Shown: piece by piece, positions 1 to 5,974 of the stretch | Layout: each line of letters opens with the position of its first letter | How positions within the stretch are numbered: position 1 is the first letter of the stretch | NCBI GenBank assembly: GCA_017446645.1 | Contig: JAFSQO010000209.1 | Span: 1-7,639, forward strand | Direction of reading: 5' to 3' | DNA: 7,639 nucleotides | Source of the DNA: Synergistaceae bacterium | GTDB taxonomy: Bacteria; Synergistota; Synergistia; Synergistales; Aminobacteriaceae | The notes under the pieces: generated by a model | What the model was told of the DNA's origin: nothing | The model's database searches: none | What the model saw: the letters and a program-made list of their open reading frames with translations, nothing else | Position numbers and translations under genes: made by a program

Positions 1-1
1 A

Positions 2-1411
2 GGCGATGCTGTTCAGGGAGCTACGATAGGGGCAATCTCTCAGGGGCGTTATATAATCGAGATAATGAATTATCTTGGCTATGACGTTGCAGTTCCCGGC
101 AATCATGAATTCGATTACGGCTGGAGTCAATTCGAGAATTTTGTGAAGAATTTATCTTGCGGTTATGTTTCATGCAATCTTGTTGACGCTGTAACGGGGC
201 AGTTATTCCTGAAGCCCTATAAAATTATTAAGTATGGTAACACTAAAGTTGCTTACGTTGGGATTTGTACCCCTGCAACTATAACCAGTTCAACGCCTTC
301 GAGTTTCATGGACTCGGCAGGGAATTATATTTATGACTTTTGCGGAGATTTAACGGGCGAGAAATTATGCGAAGCAGTCCAGAAAGCAGTAAATCAGGCT
401 CGTGATGAAGGCGCAGATTTCGTCATTGCAGTTGCACATTTGGGTGAGTATAAAGACGTTCAAGAAGAATGGAGTGCTCTTCGAGTTATAGCAGGCACAA
501 GAGGCATTGATGCTCTTATTGACGGACACTCTCACGAAGTTACGGAATGCCTGAAAGTCAAAAATCTTGACGGCCAAGAGATAGTAATCACCCAGACAGG
601 AACTAAATTGCATAATATAGGCAATATGGTTATTGATACTAAGGGCGAAATCTCAAGCAAACTCATTGCAAAAGTCGATAGCGAAGACCCTGACACGGAG
701 AAATTCATAAACGATATAAAGGCACGTTACGAAGATACCCTGGGATCTAAGATAGGACACACTAATTTCATGCTAAGGGCAATGGACGATGAGGGCAATT
801 GGCTTATAAGAAACGGCGAGACAGGCGTATGCGACTTAGTTACTGACTCATTGTTACACTCAGCAAAGAGCACTAAAACCGGTAAAGCTGACGTTGCAAT
901 TTACAATGCAGGTGGAATCCGCACAAACGTGAACCCCGGCGAGCTGACTTACGGCGATGCATTGAGCGTCCTTCCATTTAGCAACACTGTATGCATTTGC
1001 GAAGTATCAGGCCAGACTTTGCTTGATGAGCTTGAACACGGTGCAAGGCTTTTCCCTGAAAAAAGCGGCGGTTTGCTTCATGTATCAGGGTTGACTTACA
1101 CGATTAACGGCAAAATCCCCAGTCCCGTAAAAATTAATGAGCGCGGTATGTTTGAAAGTATACAGGGTGAGCGCAGGGTCAGTGACGTTAAAGTCAATGG
1201 TGAAGCACTTGACCTTGAAAAATTATACAAAGTTATCGGAACTAGCTACACTCTATTAGCACGCGGTGACGGCCATATGTTCAAGGGTGCAAAGATAATC
1301 GAGGCTGATTACGAAGTTGCCTGTGACTCACTAGTGCATTATATCAAGAGTCTTGGTGAACTTCCGGAACGTTATAAAGATTCTCAGAATCGAATTAATT
1401 TCGTGAAATAA
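2..1411 (+). CDS. 5'-nucleotidase / UshA-CpdB family metallophosphoesterase, 5'-truncated by window edge
   Basis: Secreted or periplasmic two-domain enzymes of this family hydrolyse nucleotides (or cyclic nucleotides and UDP-sugars) to nucleosides and phosphate for scavenging. The frame is open from position 2, and the 21 residues before the first ATG (position 65) match the family (GDAVQG, then ISQGRYIIEI). The first ATG is therefore internal and the true start, signal peptide and DxH motif lie before the window. Visible metal-site motifs are GD at the first codons, GNHEFDYG (about 95-118), AHLG (about 434-445) and DGHSHE (about 522-539). The C-terminal substrate domain shows NAGGIR, a TYGDALSVLPFSN stretch and ARGDGHMF. 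It ends without a visible membrane anchor or sortase motif. The 469 visible residues suggest a normal-length protein lacking its first part. It converges on the minus-strand operon and is likely unrelated to it. The family is secure; the exact substrate cannot be read from the sequence. Confidence 0.93.
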   Translation, partial: GDAVQGATIGAISQGRYIIEIMNYLGYDVAVPGNHEFDYGWSQFENFVKNLSCGYVSCNLVDAVTGQLFLKPYKIIKYGNTKVAYVGICTPATITSSTPSSFMDSAGNYIYDFCGDLTGEKLCEAVQKAVNQARDEGADFVIAVAHLGEYKDVQEEWSALRVIAGTRGIDALIDGHSHEVTECLKVKNLDGQEIVITQTGTKLHNIGNMVIDTKGEISSKLIAKVDSEDPDTEKFINDIKARYEDTLGSKIGHTNFMLRAMDDEGNWLIRNGETGVCDLVTDSLLHSAKSTKTGKADVAIYNAGGIRTNVNPGELTYGDALSVLPFSNTVCICEVSGQTLLDELEHGARLFPEKSGGLLHVSGLTYTINGKIPSPVKINERGMFESIQGERRVSDVKVNGEALDLEKLYKVIGTSYTLLARGDGHMFKGAKIIEADYEVACDSLVHYIKSLGELPERYKDSQNRINFVK

Positions 1412-1457
1412 ATAAAAACAGTGGATAGTGGATAGAAAAAAACTACCCACTATCTAC
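1412..1457 (-). terminator. Rho-independent terminator of the minus-strand operon
   Basis: Bases 1421-1435 pair with 1443-1457 to form a 15-bp stem with one mismatch (1432/1446) and one G-T pair (1423/1455), closed by a 7-base loop of A on the + strand (T on the minus strand). Read on the minus strand, the stem is followed by TGTTTTTATT (1420-1411), a T-tract. It begins 22 bases after the stop of the CsgG-domain gene. On the + strand no T-tract follows the stem, so it terminates mainly minus-strand transcripts, although the stem may also protect the 3' end of the nucleotidase mRNA. Confidence 0.8.
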
Positions 1458-1478
1458 CTACTATCCTATCTACTAATC
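1421..1478. repeat. Degenerate heptamer-type repeats in convergent spacer
   Basis: GTGGATA occurs twice in tandem (1421-1434). The far side of the spacer consists of related inverse words (CCACTAT, CTACCTA, CTATC, CTACTA, ATCACTA) up to 1478. Part of this forms the terminator stem; the rest (1458-1478) is unpaired but has the same composition. This looks like a short intergenic tandem repeat of about 7-base period rather than a bare terminator. Whether it recurs elsewhere in the genome cannot be seen here. Confidence 0.5.
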
Positions 1479-1479
1479 A

Positions 1480-2892
1480 CTAGAATCTCTCCAAAGCTCT
1501 CTGAGCAGGGACGTAATCCGGGTTAATTTCTAAAGCCCTCTCGAACCATCTGCGTGCATCTTTGTTCTGTCTCATTGATTTAGCCAGTTCGCCAGCTCTG
1601 AATGCTGCAAGATAGTCGCCGTCATAGCTCTCTGCAAGCTCAACGAATTTCTTGTAGGCTCGCTGTTTCTTGTTAGAAAGTTTATTAGCGTTTATGTGGG
1701 CAATCCTTCGTGCATTAAGCTCACCAGCAGGCAAATCATATTTCGTTACAACATCAGCAGGGTCTGTCGAGGTGTTCTCTAAACGTGATTCGCTGCGTGA
1801 AGTTGGCCTTGATGACACAGCAGCAGGGGTACTTGAGACTCCGGAAGTTACAGGGGTTGCAGAATGAGTTACAGGTTCATTATAAGGCTCATTAATGTCG
1901 TAAGTGCTGAGGTCAGAATGAGGTCTTGTCTTAGCAAATGCCTTTTTCTTCACTAAATCCCTAACTTCGCCCAGAGATATTGGCATTATCTTGTCGCCTC
2001 GTTTTATAAGTGAAGCATTTCCCCAGTTCTTGTTGACTTTGCCGGTTGAGAAATTATTCTGAACGTCCGTAATCTCTACAGCTGCTATGATTATCTGCTT
2101 GCTGCCCAGTTCGTTGCCCTCCATGTCAAAAATCTTTGAGCCGTCAGCATAGACTTTATAGAGTCCCCCTTTACGTGCTCCTGAAGTTGCTCCGACACTG
2201 AGGGTTATCTCGCTGCCTGTTGCGCTCAAGACTTGGGTATACTCTCCTGAAACTTCTTCACGGATTCTGATCCCCAGTTTTGTGACTGCATCTTCGACTG
2301 CTTTGCTCTCTATACCTGTGATTGAGTTTGACGAGCTGCCTTCAGAACTGCCGTAACCGCTCCAGTAGACGCTTGAGGAATTCTGCTCACCTAAAGCGTT
2401 TCCAGTCTCTGACATTGCAAGGACTACTTCAGATGTCTCAACGTCAACGATTCTCATGTCTATAGTGATACTGGCTTCGTATGTGTTCTTGCTCTCGTGG
2501 ACTGTCATACCAAAAAATGGAATAGGGATAGCACCGGAGCTTGAAGCCTGCTTTGAGTCAAATTGAGTTACTGACCCTAAAATCATATACTGACAGCCTG
2601 CTATTCTACCGATTTGGACAGCTGTGTTTGAGTCAACAAGTCCCGACATTGAAAATCTTTGCTCGCGGGCTATGGCTTCGAGTCTTTCGCGTTCGAGCAC
2701 TGCAATTCGCTTTGAGTTCGATATCATCCTGATGAACATGTCAGTTATTGCTTCGGCCTGAGCGTATGACATCCCCGGAGCCTTGTTAGCAAATCTCATG
2801 ACTCCGATTCTGTAGACATCACGGTTTTGCGCGGAGTACGCAGCACTTGAGAATAACGCAACGAGTAAAACACACAAGAAAAATTTACGCAT
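1480..2892 (-). CDS. CsgG-domain protein with FlgT-C-like domain and C-terminal TPR
   Basis: This is a probable exported outer-membrane-associated protein of 470 residues. Residues 1-21 form a signal peptide (MRKFF, hydrophobic core, AYSA) without a lipobox, unlike curli CsgG, which is a lipoprotein. Residues about 27-215 are a CsgG domain: RIGVMRFANKAPG, an ITDMFIRMIS helix, the strand-helix KRIAVLERERLEAIAREQ, then IGRIAGCQYMILGSVTQFD and SITIDMRIVDVETSEVV. Residues about 218-306 (VLSATGSEITLSVGA, DMEGNELG, AAVEITDVQ, LIKRGDKIMPI) resemble the FlgT C-terminal beta domain. A Ser/Thr/Pro-rich linker spans about 323-380, and about 410-468 form a TPR-like helical pair ending ALEINPDYVPAQRALE. 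It is the last gene of the operon, 39 bases after the lipoprotein gene, and a terminator follows. Context suggests a flagellar outer-membrane ring component. A secretion-channel role cannot be excluded, but no curli subunits or CsgE/F are nearby. Confidence 0.85.
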   Translation of the reverse strand: MRKFFLCVLLVALFSSAAYSAQNRDVYRIGVMRFANKAPGMSYAQAEAITDMFIRMISNSKRIAVLERERLEAIAREQRFSMSGLVDSNTAVQIGRIAGCQYMILGSVTQFDSKQASSSGAIPIPFFGMTVHESKNTYEASITIDMRIVDVETSEVVLAMSETGNALGEQNSSSVYWSGYGSSEGSSSNSITGIESKAVEDAVTKLGIRIREEVSGEYTQVLSATGSEITLSVGATSGARKGGLYKVYADGSKIFDMEGNELGSKQIIIAAVEITDVQNNFSTGKVNKNWGNASLIKRGDKIMPISLGEVRDLVKKKAFAKTRPHSDLSTYDINEPYNEPVTHSATPVTSGVSSTPAAVSSRPTSRSESRLENTSTDPADVVTKYDLPAGELNARRIAHINANKLSNKKQRAYKKFVELAESYDGDYLAAFRAGELAKSMRQNKDARRWFERALEINPDYVPAQRALERF

Positions 2893-2898
2893 AAAAAT

Positions 2899-2904
2899 AC
2901 CTCC
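2899..2904 (-). promoter_or_regulatory. Shine-Dalgarno of the CsgG-domain gene
   Basis: The minus strand reads GGAGGT, six bases (ATTTTT) before the ATG at 2892. This is the best-placed ribosome site in the operon and fixes the start that gives the clean signal peptide. Confidence 0.85.
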
Positions 2905-2931
2905 ATGTGAATTATAAATATGAATTATGAA

Positions 2932-3549
2932 TCAAAACATCTGATACATTCCGGACTCTACTGCAGCAGAGATTGACTTGTACTGAGCCTCGTCTTCTGT
3001 GTAGCCTACCTGTTTGCCCATTGAAGTTTTGCCGCCGAGTTTCCTGCCGCCGGAAGTTACTGCCATCAATGCTACTGAAGAAGTTCCGGTGTAAAGCCCG
3101 AACTCATTCACGACCGGCCAGCCAGCTTGAACTCTTGCAACGACAGTAGCAGCAGCACTATATGACGCGTTAATCTTGAGTATAGCTTCGACATTGCCTT
3201 CAAGAGCGTAACGGGCAGCCTTGGCACGGGCAGCAGCCTGACGGATACGGCGCATTTTTGCCTCATCAACTACTCTGTAGCCGTTATTGGCAAGCATTTC
3301 GACGATTATTGACTCCGTGATCCTGACGTGCTGGGGATTGTCGCCTGTTACTACTACTGCTATGTCGCCGCGTTTAGGTAAGACCTGCCTGTCGTTGTTC
3401 GTTGCTCCGCCATATGAGTAATAGTCGTTGTAGTTCTCCTGAGCACGTGACCGCCTGTCGAGTTTCCCGCCGAGTCCCAGTGAGTAAGCACAAGAAGCTA
3501 GGGTGACGGTTAGAAGTATTGCGAGCGATAAGGTGATGACTTTGCGCAT
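2932..3549 (-). CDS. Small outer-membrane lipoprotein, CsgG/FlgO-like
   Basis: This 205-residue lipoprotein has a type II signal peptide: MRK, a hydrophobic core, then the lipobox L17-A-S-C20. Residue +2 is Ala, not Asp, which fits sorting to the outer membrane. Residues about 25-58 are a polar, Tyr/Asn/Arg-rich linker. Residues about 60-145 follow the start of CsgG/TolB-like folds: GDIAVVVTGD, a helix ITESIIVEMLANNGYRVVD, a basic AAARAKAARYALEG helix, then EAILKINAS. The C-terminal part (about 146-205) contains SSVALMAVTSGGRKLGGKT and a closing helix ISAAVESGMYQMF. At about 200 residues with a lipobox it is comparable to Vibrio FlgO, but identity to that family is inferred from fold-like pattern and neighbours, not from a diagnostic motif. 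It is 26 bases downstream of the FlgT-like gene. Of the four exported proteins in the operon, it alone has a convincing lipid anchor. Confidence 0.8.
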   Translation of the reverse strand: MRKVITLSLAILLTVTLASCAYSLGLGGKLDRRSRAQENYNDYYSYGGATNNDRQVLPKRGDIAVVVTGDNPQHVRITESIIVEMLANNGYRVVDEAKMRRIRQAAARAKAARYALEGNVEAILKINASYSAAATVVARVQAGWPVVNEFGLYTGTSSVALMAVTSGGRKLGGKTSMGKQVGYTEDEAQYKSISAAVESGMYQMF

Positions 3550-3561
3550 TTTTTATCAATT

Positions 3562-3567
3562 CCTCCT
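3562..3567 (-). promoter_or_regulatory. Shine-Dalgarno of the lipoprotein gene, long spacing
   Basis: The minus strand reads AGGAGG, 12 bases before the ATG at 3549, longer than usual. The TTG at 3557-3559 is nearer but lies in another frame, so it cannot start this protein. The signal peptide and lipobox support the ATG. Confidence 0.7.
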
Positions 3568-3575
3568 TTCGTGTA

Positions 3576-5003
3576 TTATCTGTGATGACCTGCTACTTTG
3601 CCCTGTGAGACCTCATCGATTTCTATGTCCTTGTCGCTCAGTAAAGCAGCAATGTCTCTTGCACTGAGTTTGCTTGTTACCTCAAGGGTCAGGGTCTTTG
3701 ACTGGTAAGTACTTTCTATTTCTGAGTCTCCGCCTGCCTCTTCTCTGAGAGAATCCTCGATGTCTCCTGCCTGCCTGAATGACTCTATGCCAGATACTGT
3801 AACTGTAATTGACTTTGAGCCTTCTTTATTATCTTTACCTTGAGTGCTGTCTTGGCCTGTTACCCTCGCCGTTATTGTCTGCTGGGTCAAGCCTGTAACT
3901 TCGAGATTATTATTATTGTCAGACAGGAACGAAGCAATTTTTCTCGCAGTATTCTCTGAGACCATATCGATTTCGAGCAGGTTGTTGCTGTAATCGCGTT
4001 CAAAGAGTTCACCAGTTCTGCCTGCAAGTGTCCTGAGTCCTTCTTCAATTCGTTCAACGTCTTTGAAAGAAGCACCTGCAATCTTGATGTTTACGGTAAT
4101 GCCTCCCAGTGCCGAGCCTGCTGACGCAAGATTATAAGCGATTTTGTAGACTATCTCATCTGCTGCTGACCTTGCTGCGGAGTTAAAGCACGCTGCTGCT
4201 CCTCCTCCGACTGTCTGAGCCGGTCTCTTGCCTGTTGACGCGCTTGCTGTCTTAGAGCTTATCTGATAGGCCGTCTTAGTCAATACTGCCTTTAGCTGGA
4301 CGGTTCCGCTGACTCCGTAAAGCCTTATCCCGTGAATCTTGTGACTTGCGAAGGCTCCTGCTGATGCCCTTGCTACGATAATAATATCTGCCTTAAGGGT
4401 CTTTGCTGCCTGAGAGATACTTTCAGGGTCATCGAATGCCCTCGAAGGGTCAAGGTGTAATAGAGTCCTTGCCTGTTCAGGGTCAACGAGCAAATAGCCT
4501 GCTTTCTCGAAGATTTTCTGCAAAACCCCTTCAGTAGTCGACATGAAAGGAGTCTGGCCTGCAACTTTCTCGTCAACTATGAGCATTATTCTTGGATTGC
4601 CCAGCATTGATATTACTTCAGGGCCTAACACTCCGTCAAGGGATTTTTCTGATACTTTGCATGATGCTTTGATATTGAGTACTCCGTCTTCGTCAACGTT
4701 CTCGCTGATTATCCTGAAGTCCTTTATGAGTCCTGAAGATTTCGAGAAGACTTTATCGCGTGTTACTGCAAAGTTTTCCATTTCTGTGATACCTGTAACA
4801 CAAGCACCCAGAGCCTTTTCGAGTGCATCACGGTAAGCCATGTTTCTCGCTTCTGAGTAAGCCGTCTTTTTCTGGTTATTCCTGACAGGAGCATAGCCTT
4901 CTGCATCGTCTACTATGTACATTCCGCCCTGACGAGTAACTTTTGCACTTGAGGGCATTGCACACACCAGAATAATTAATATAACGCATAGAAATTTTTT
5001 CAT
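3576..5003 (-). CDS. FlgT-N-like exported protein with tandem C-terminal repeat domains
   Basis: Probable periplasmic flagellar assembly protein of 475 residues. Residues 1-20 are a signal peptide (MKKFL, hydrophobic core, MPSSA). Residues about 28-125 resemble the FlgT N-terminal domain: GYAPV, the helix YSEARNMAYRDALEKALGA, MENFAVTRDKVFSKSSGLIKD (broken here as MENF then VFSKSSGLIKDF), and a strand pair ending LNIKASCKVSE. Residues about 136-295 look like the TolB/CsgG-type middle domain: NPRIMLIVDE, LQKIFEKAGYLLVDPEQ, LKADIIIVARA, then a strand hairpin and the helix AADEIVYKIAYNLA. Residues 302-382 and 399-470 are two copies of one alpha/beta domain (ITV strand, DVERIEEGLR or DIEDSLREEA helix, LEIDMVS or LTLEVTS strand, ARKIASFLSD or ARDIAALLSD helix), joined by a polar linker. 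In Vibrio, FlgT forms the H-ring around the flagellar basal body. Here the FlgT-C-like domain is instead on the 470-residue protein downstream. The start is fixed by a well-spaced ribosome site. Confidence 0.8.
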   Translation of the reverse strand: MKKFLCVILIILVCAMPSSAKVTRQGGMYIVDDAEGYAPVRNNQKKTAYSEARNMAYRDALEKALGACVTGITEMENFAVTRDKVFSKSSGLIKDFRIISENVDEDGVLNIKASCKVSEKSLDGVLGPEVISMLGNPRIMLIVDEKVAGQTPFMSTTEGVLQKIFEKAGYLLVDPEQARTLLHLDPSRAFDDPESISQAAKTLKADIIIVARASAGAFASHKIHGIRLYGVSGTVQLKAVLTKTAYQISSKTASASTGKRPAQTVGGGAAACFNSAARSAADEIVYKIAYNLASAGSALGGITVNIKIAGASFKDVERIEEGLRTLAGRTGELFERDYSNNLLEIDMVSENTARKIASFLSDNNNNLEVTGLTQQTITARVTGQDSTQGKDNKEGSKSITVTVSGIESFRQAGDIEDSLREEAGGDSEIESTYQSKTLTLEVTSKLSARDIAALLSDKDIEIDEVSQGKVAGHHR

Positions 5004-5010
5004 GATTAAC

Positions 5011-5016
5011 TCACCT
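5011..5016 (-). promoter_or_regulatory. Shine-Dalgarno of the FlgT-like gene, overlapping the upstream stop codon
   Basis: The minus strand reads AGGTGA, seven bases before the ATG at 5003. The last three bases (TGA, 5013-5011) are the stop codon of the LPP20-like gene. Ribosomes finishing that gene sit on the next initiation site, which suggests coupled translation of the two proteins. Confidence 0.8.
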
Positions 5017-5907
5017 GCTGACTACTATAACCCTGCATGTTTTCCTGAAATCCGGAGAACTTGCCCTGACCTTTGCTGCGTCAGAATTCGATATATATAT
5101 ATCAACGTTGCCCTTGCCCAATCTCACAGCTTTAGCCGTTATCGGAGAGCTTGCCACTGTGTAATTGTCCCTGGCACTATTGAGATTCGTGAAGTATGCG
5201 CAGAGTCCTGACGTTAAATAATTGCTGCGATTGACGAAATTCATCCCGTAAACCGGACGGCCCTTAGCGTCATACACGTTAAACGTCATTGCAGGGGTAT
5301 ACGGCAGATGTCTCACGTCAATAACCAGTCCCGTATATCTTGCTGATTTTCTGGGAGCTGCTTTCTTTTTGGGAGCTGGTTTGCTTTTCCTGATGATTTT
5401 TCTTGCAGGTGCGGGGTCATCTTCTTCATCGTCATCTTCATAAATAATCACTTCAGGAGTTTCACTTGCTTCCGGGAATTTGTGAGCGATTACTTTTCTG
5501 ACATCAGCTAGCTTAATTCTGCCTTTGATGGTGTAGACTTCGCCGTCCCATTCACCGCTTGTTGCTTCAACGTTTCTGATAACGCCGTGAACTTCGCTCT
5601 TGACCCTGTCTTCTGCCATGAAGTTTTCCATACGGGTCTCTGAATCGACCTGAACGCCTGAGAGGAATTCGAGTAAATTTCTCTGCAAGTCCAGCATCGC
5701 GCCCCTTCGTGCCATAGCCTTAGCCTGTGCGCCGTGTGTGCCGGGGGGAGCTACAGCCATGCCCTGAGCTTCAACGTAATTGTTGGTCCAGTCAATGAGT
5801 CCCTTTTCTTGCTGGGTCAAGACAGGAGCATCATCGTCAGCAAAGACAGGACAGACAGCAATAATAACGAAAAACGCGAATATTGCTGTAAAACGCTTAA
5901 TCTTCAT
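5011..5907 (-). CDS. LPP20/FlgP-like exported protein
   Basis: Exported protein of 298 residues from the ATG at 5907. A TTG at 5919 would add MYLI, but the ribosome site lies one base from it, so the ATG is preferred. Residues 1-23 are a signal peptide with a probable signal peptidase I site after VFA. Cys19 sits in IAVC, a poor lipobox, whereas FlgP and Lpp20 relatives are usually lipoproteins. Residues about 55-140 carry the LPP20-family pattern: AQAKAMARRGAMLDLQRNL, GVQVDSET, VHGVIRNVE, YTIKGRIKL. Residues 155-190 are a linker that is acidic (EDDDEEDD) then strongly basic (KSKPAPKKKAAPRKSAR). Residues about 191-298 form a beta-rich C-terminal domain: TGLVIDVRHL, KGRPVYGMNF, ITAKAVRLGKGNVDIYISNSD, and CRVIVVS at the end. 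FlgP forms the outer-membrane-associated basal disk of Vibrio and Campylobacter motors; the adjacent FlgT-like gene and flagellin favour that role here. Confidence 0.82.
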   Translation of the reverse strand: MKIKRFTAIFAFFVIIAVCPVFADDDAPVLTQQEKGLIDWTNNYVEAQGMAVAPPGTHGAQAKAMARRGAMLDLQRNLLEFLSGVQVDSETRMENFMAEDRVKSEVHGVIRNVEATSGEWDGEVYTIKGRIKLADVRKVIAHKFPEASETPEVIIYEDDDEEDDPAPARKIIRKSKPAPKKKAAPRKSARYTGLVIDVRHLPYTPAMTFNVYDAKGRPVYGMNFVNRSNYLTSGLCAYFTNLNSARDNYTVASSPITAKAVRLGKGNVDIYISNSDAAKVRASSPDFRKTCRVIVVSR

Positions 5908-5920
5908 GATTAAATACAAA

Positions 5921-5926
5921 CCTCCC
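5921..5926 (-). promoter_or_regulatory. Shine-Dalgarno of the LPP20-like gene, long spacing
   Basis: The minus strand reads GGGAGG. It is 13 bases from the ATG at 5907 and only one base from the TTG at 5919. One base is too close for initiation, so the ATG is chosen although its spacing is also long. The 5921-5974 spacer after the flagellin stop is AT-rich, and I see no convincing promoter or terminator hairpin in it. Confidence 0.6.
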
Positions 5927-5974
5927 TGTCAAATAAAATTAATTTGGGTATTTTGCGATATTTTATCAGATATA

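Noticed and set aside
1670..1867. Short + strand open frames opposite the minus-strand genes (also 2541-2732, 4543-4836, 5002-5211, 5780-6022, 7142-7351)
   Set aside because: They lie antisense to, or overlap the ends of, genes with clear domains, and their translations resemble no family. They are shadow frames.
3374..3559. 61-codon minus-strand frame from the TTG at 3559
   Set aside because: It is out of frame with, and overlaps, the lipoprotein gene, whose signal peptide and lipobox are clear.
3905..3920. ATT trinucleotide run
   Set aside because: It simply encodes four asparagines in a loop of the first C-terminal repeat. It is in frame and too short to call a microsatellite.
1480..5907. 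Curli (csg) amyloid operon
   Set aside because: A CsgG domain is present, but there are no curlin repeats and no CsgE, CsgF or CsgD. The FlgT- and LPP20-like neighbours and the flagellin point to flagella.
5908..5919. TTG start at 5919 for the LPP20-like gene
   Set aside because: The GGGAGG site is only one base away. The ATG at 5907 gives a standard signal peptide beginning MKIKRF.
5920..5974. Possible promoter for the ring-protein genes (TTGACA next to the ribosome site; TAAAAT in the spacer)
   Set aside because: No -35 and -10 pair has acceptable spacing: TTGACA lies about 10 bases from the nearest TATTTA-like box, and TTGTCG lies 12 bases from TAAAAT. No sigma-28 pattern was seen either.
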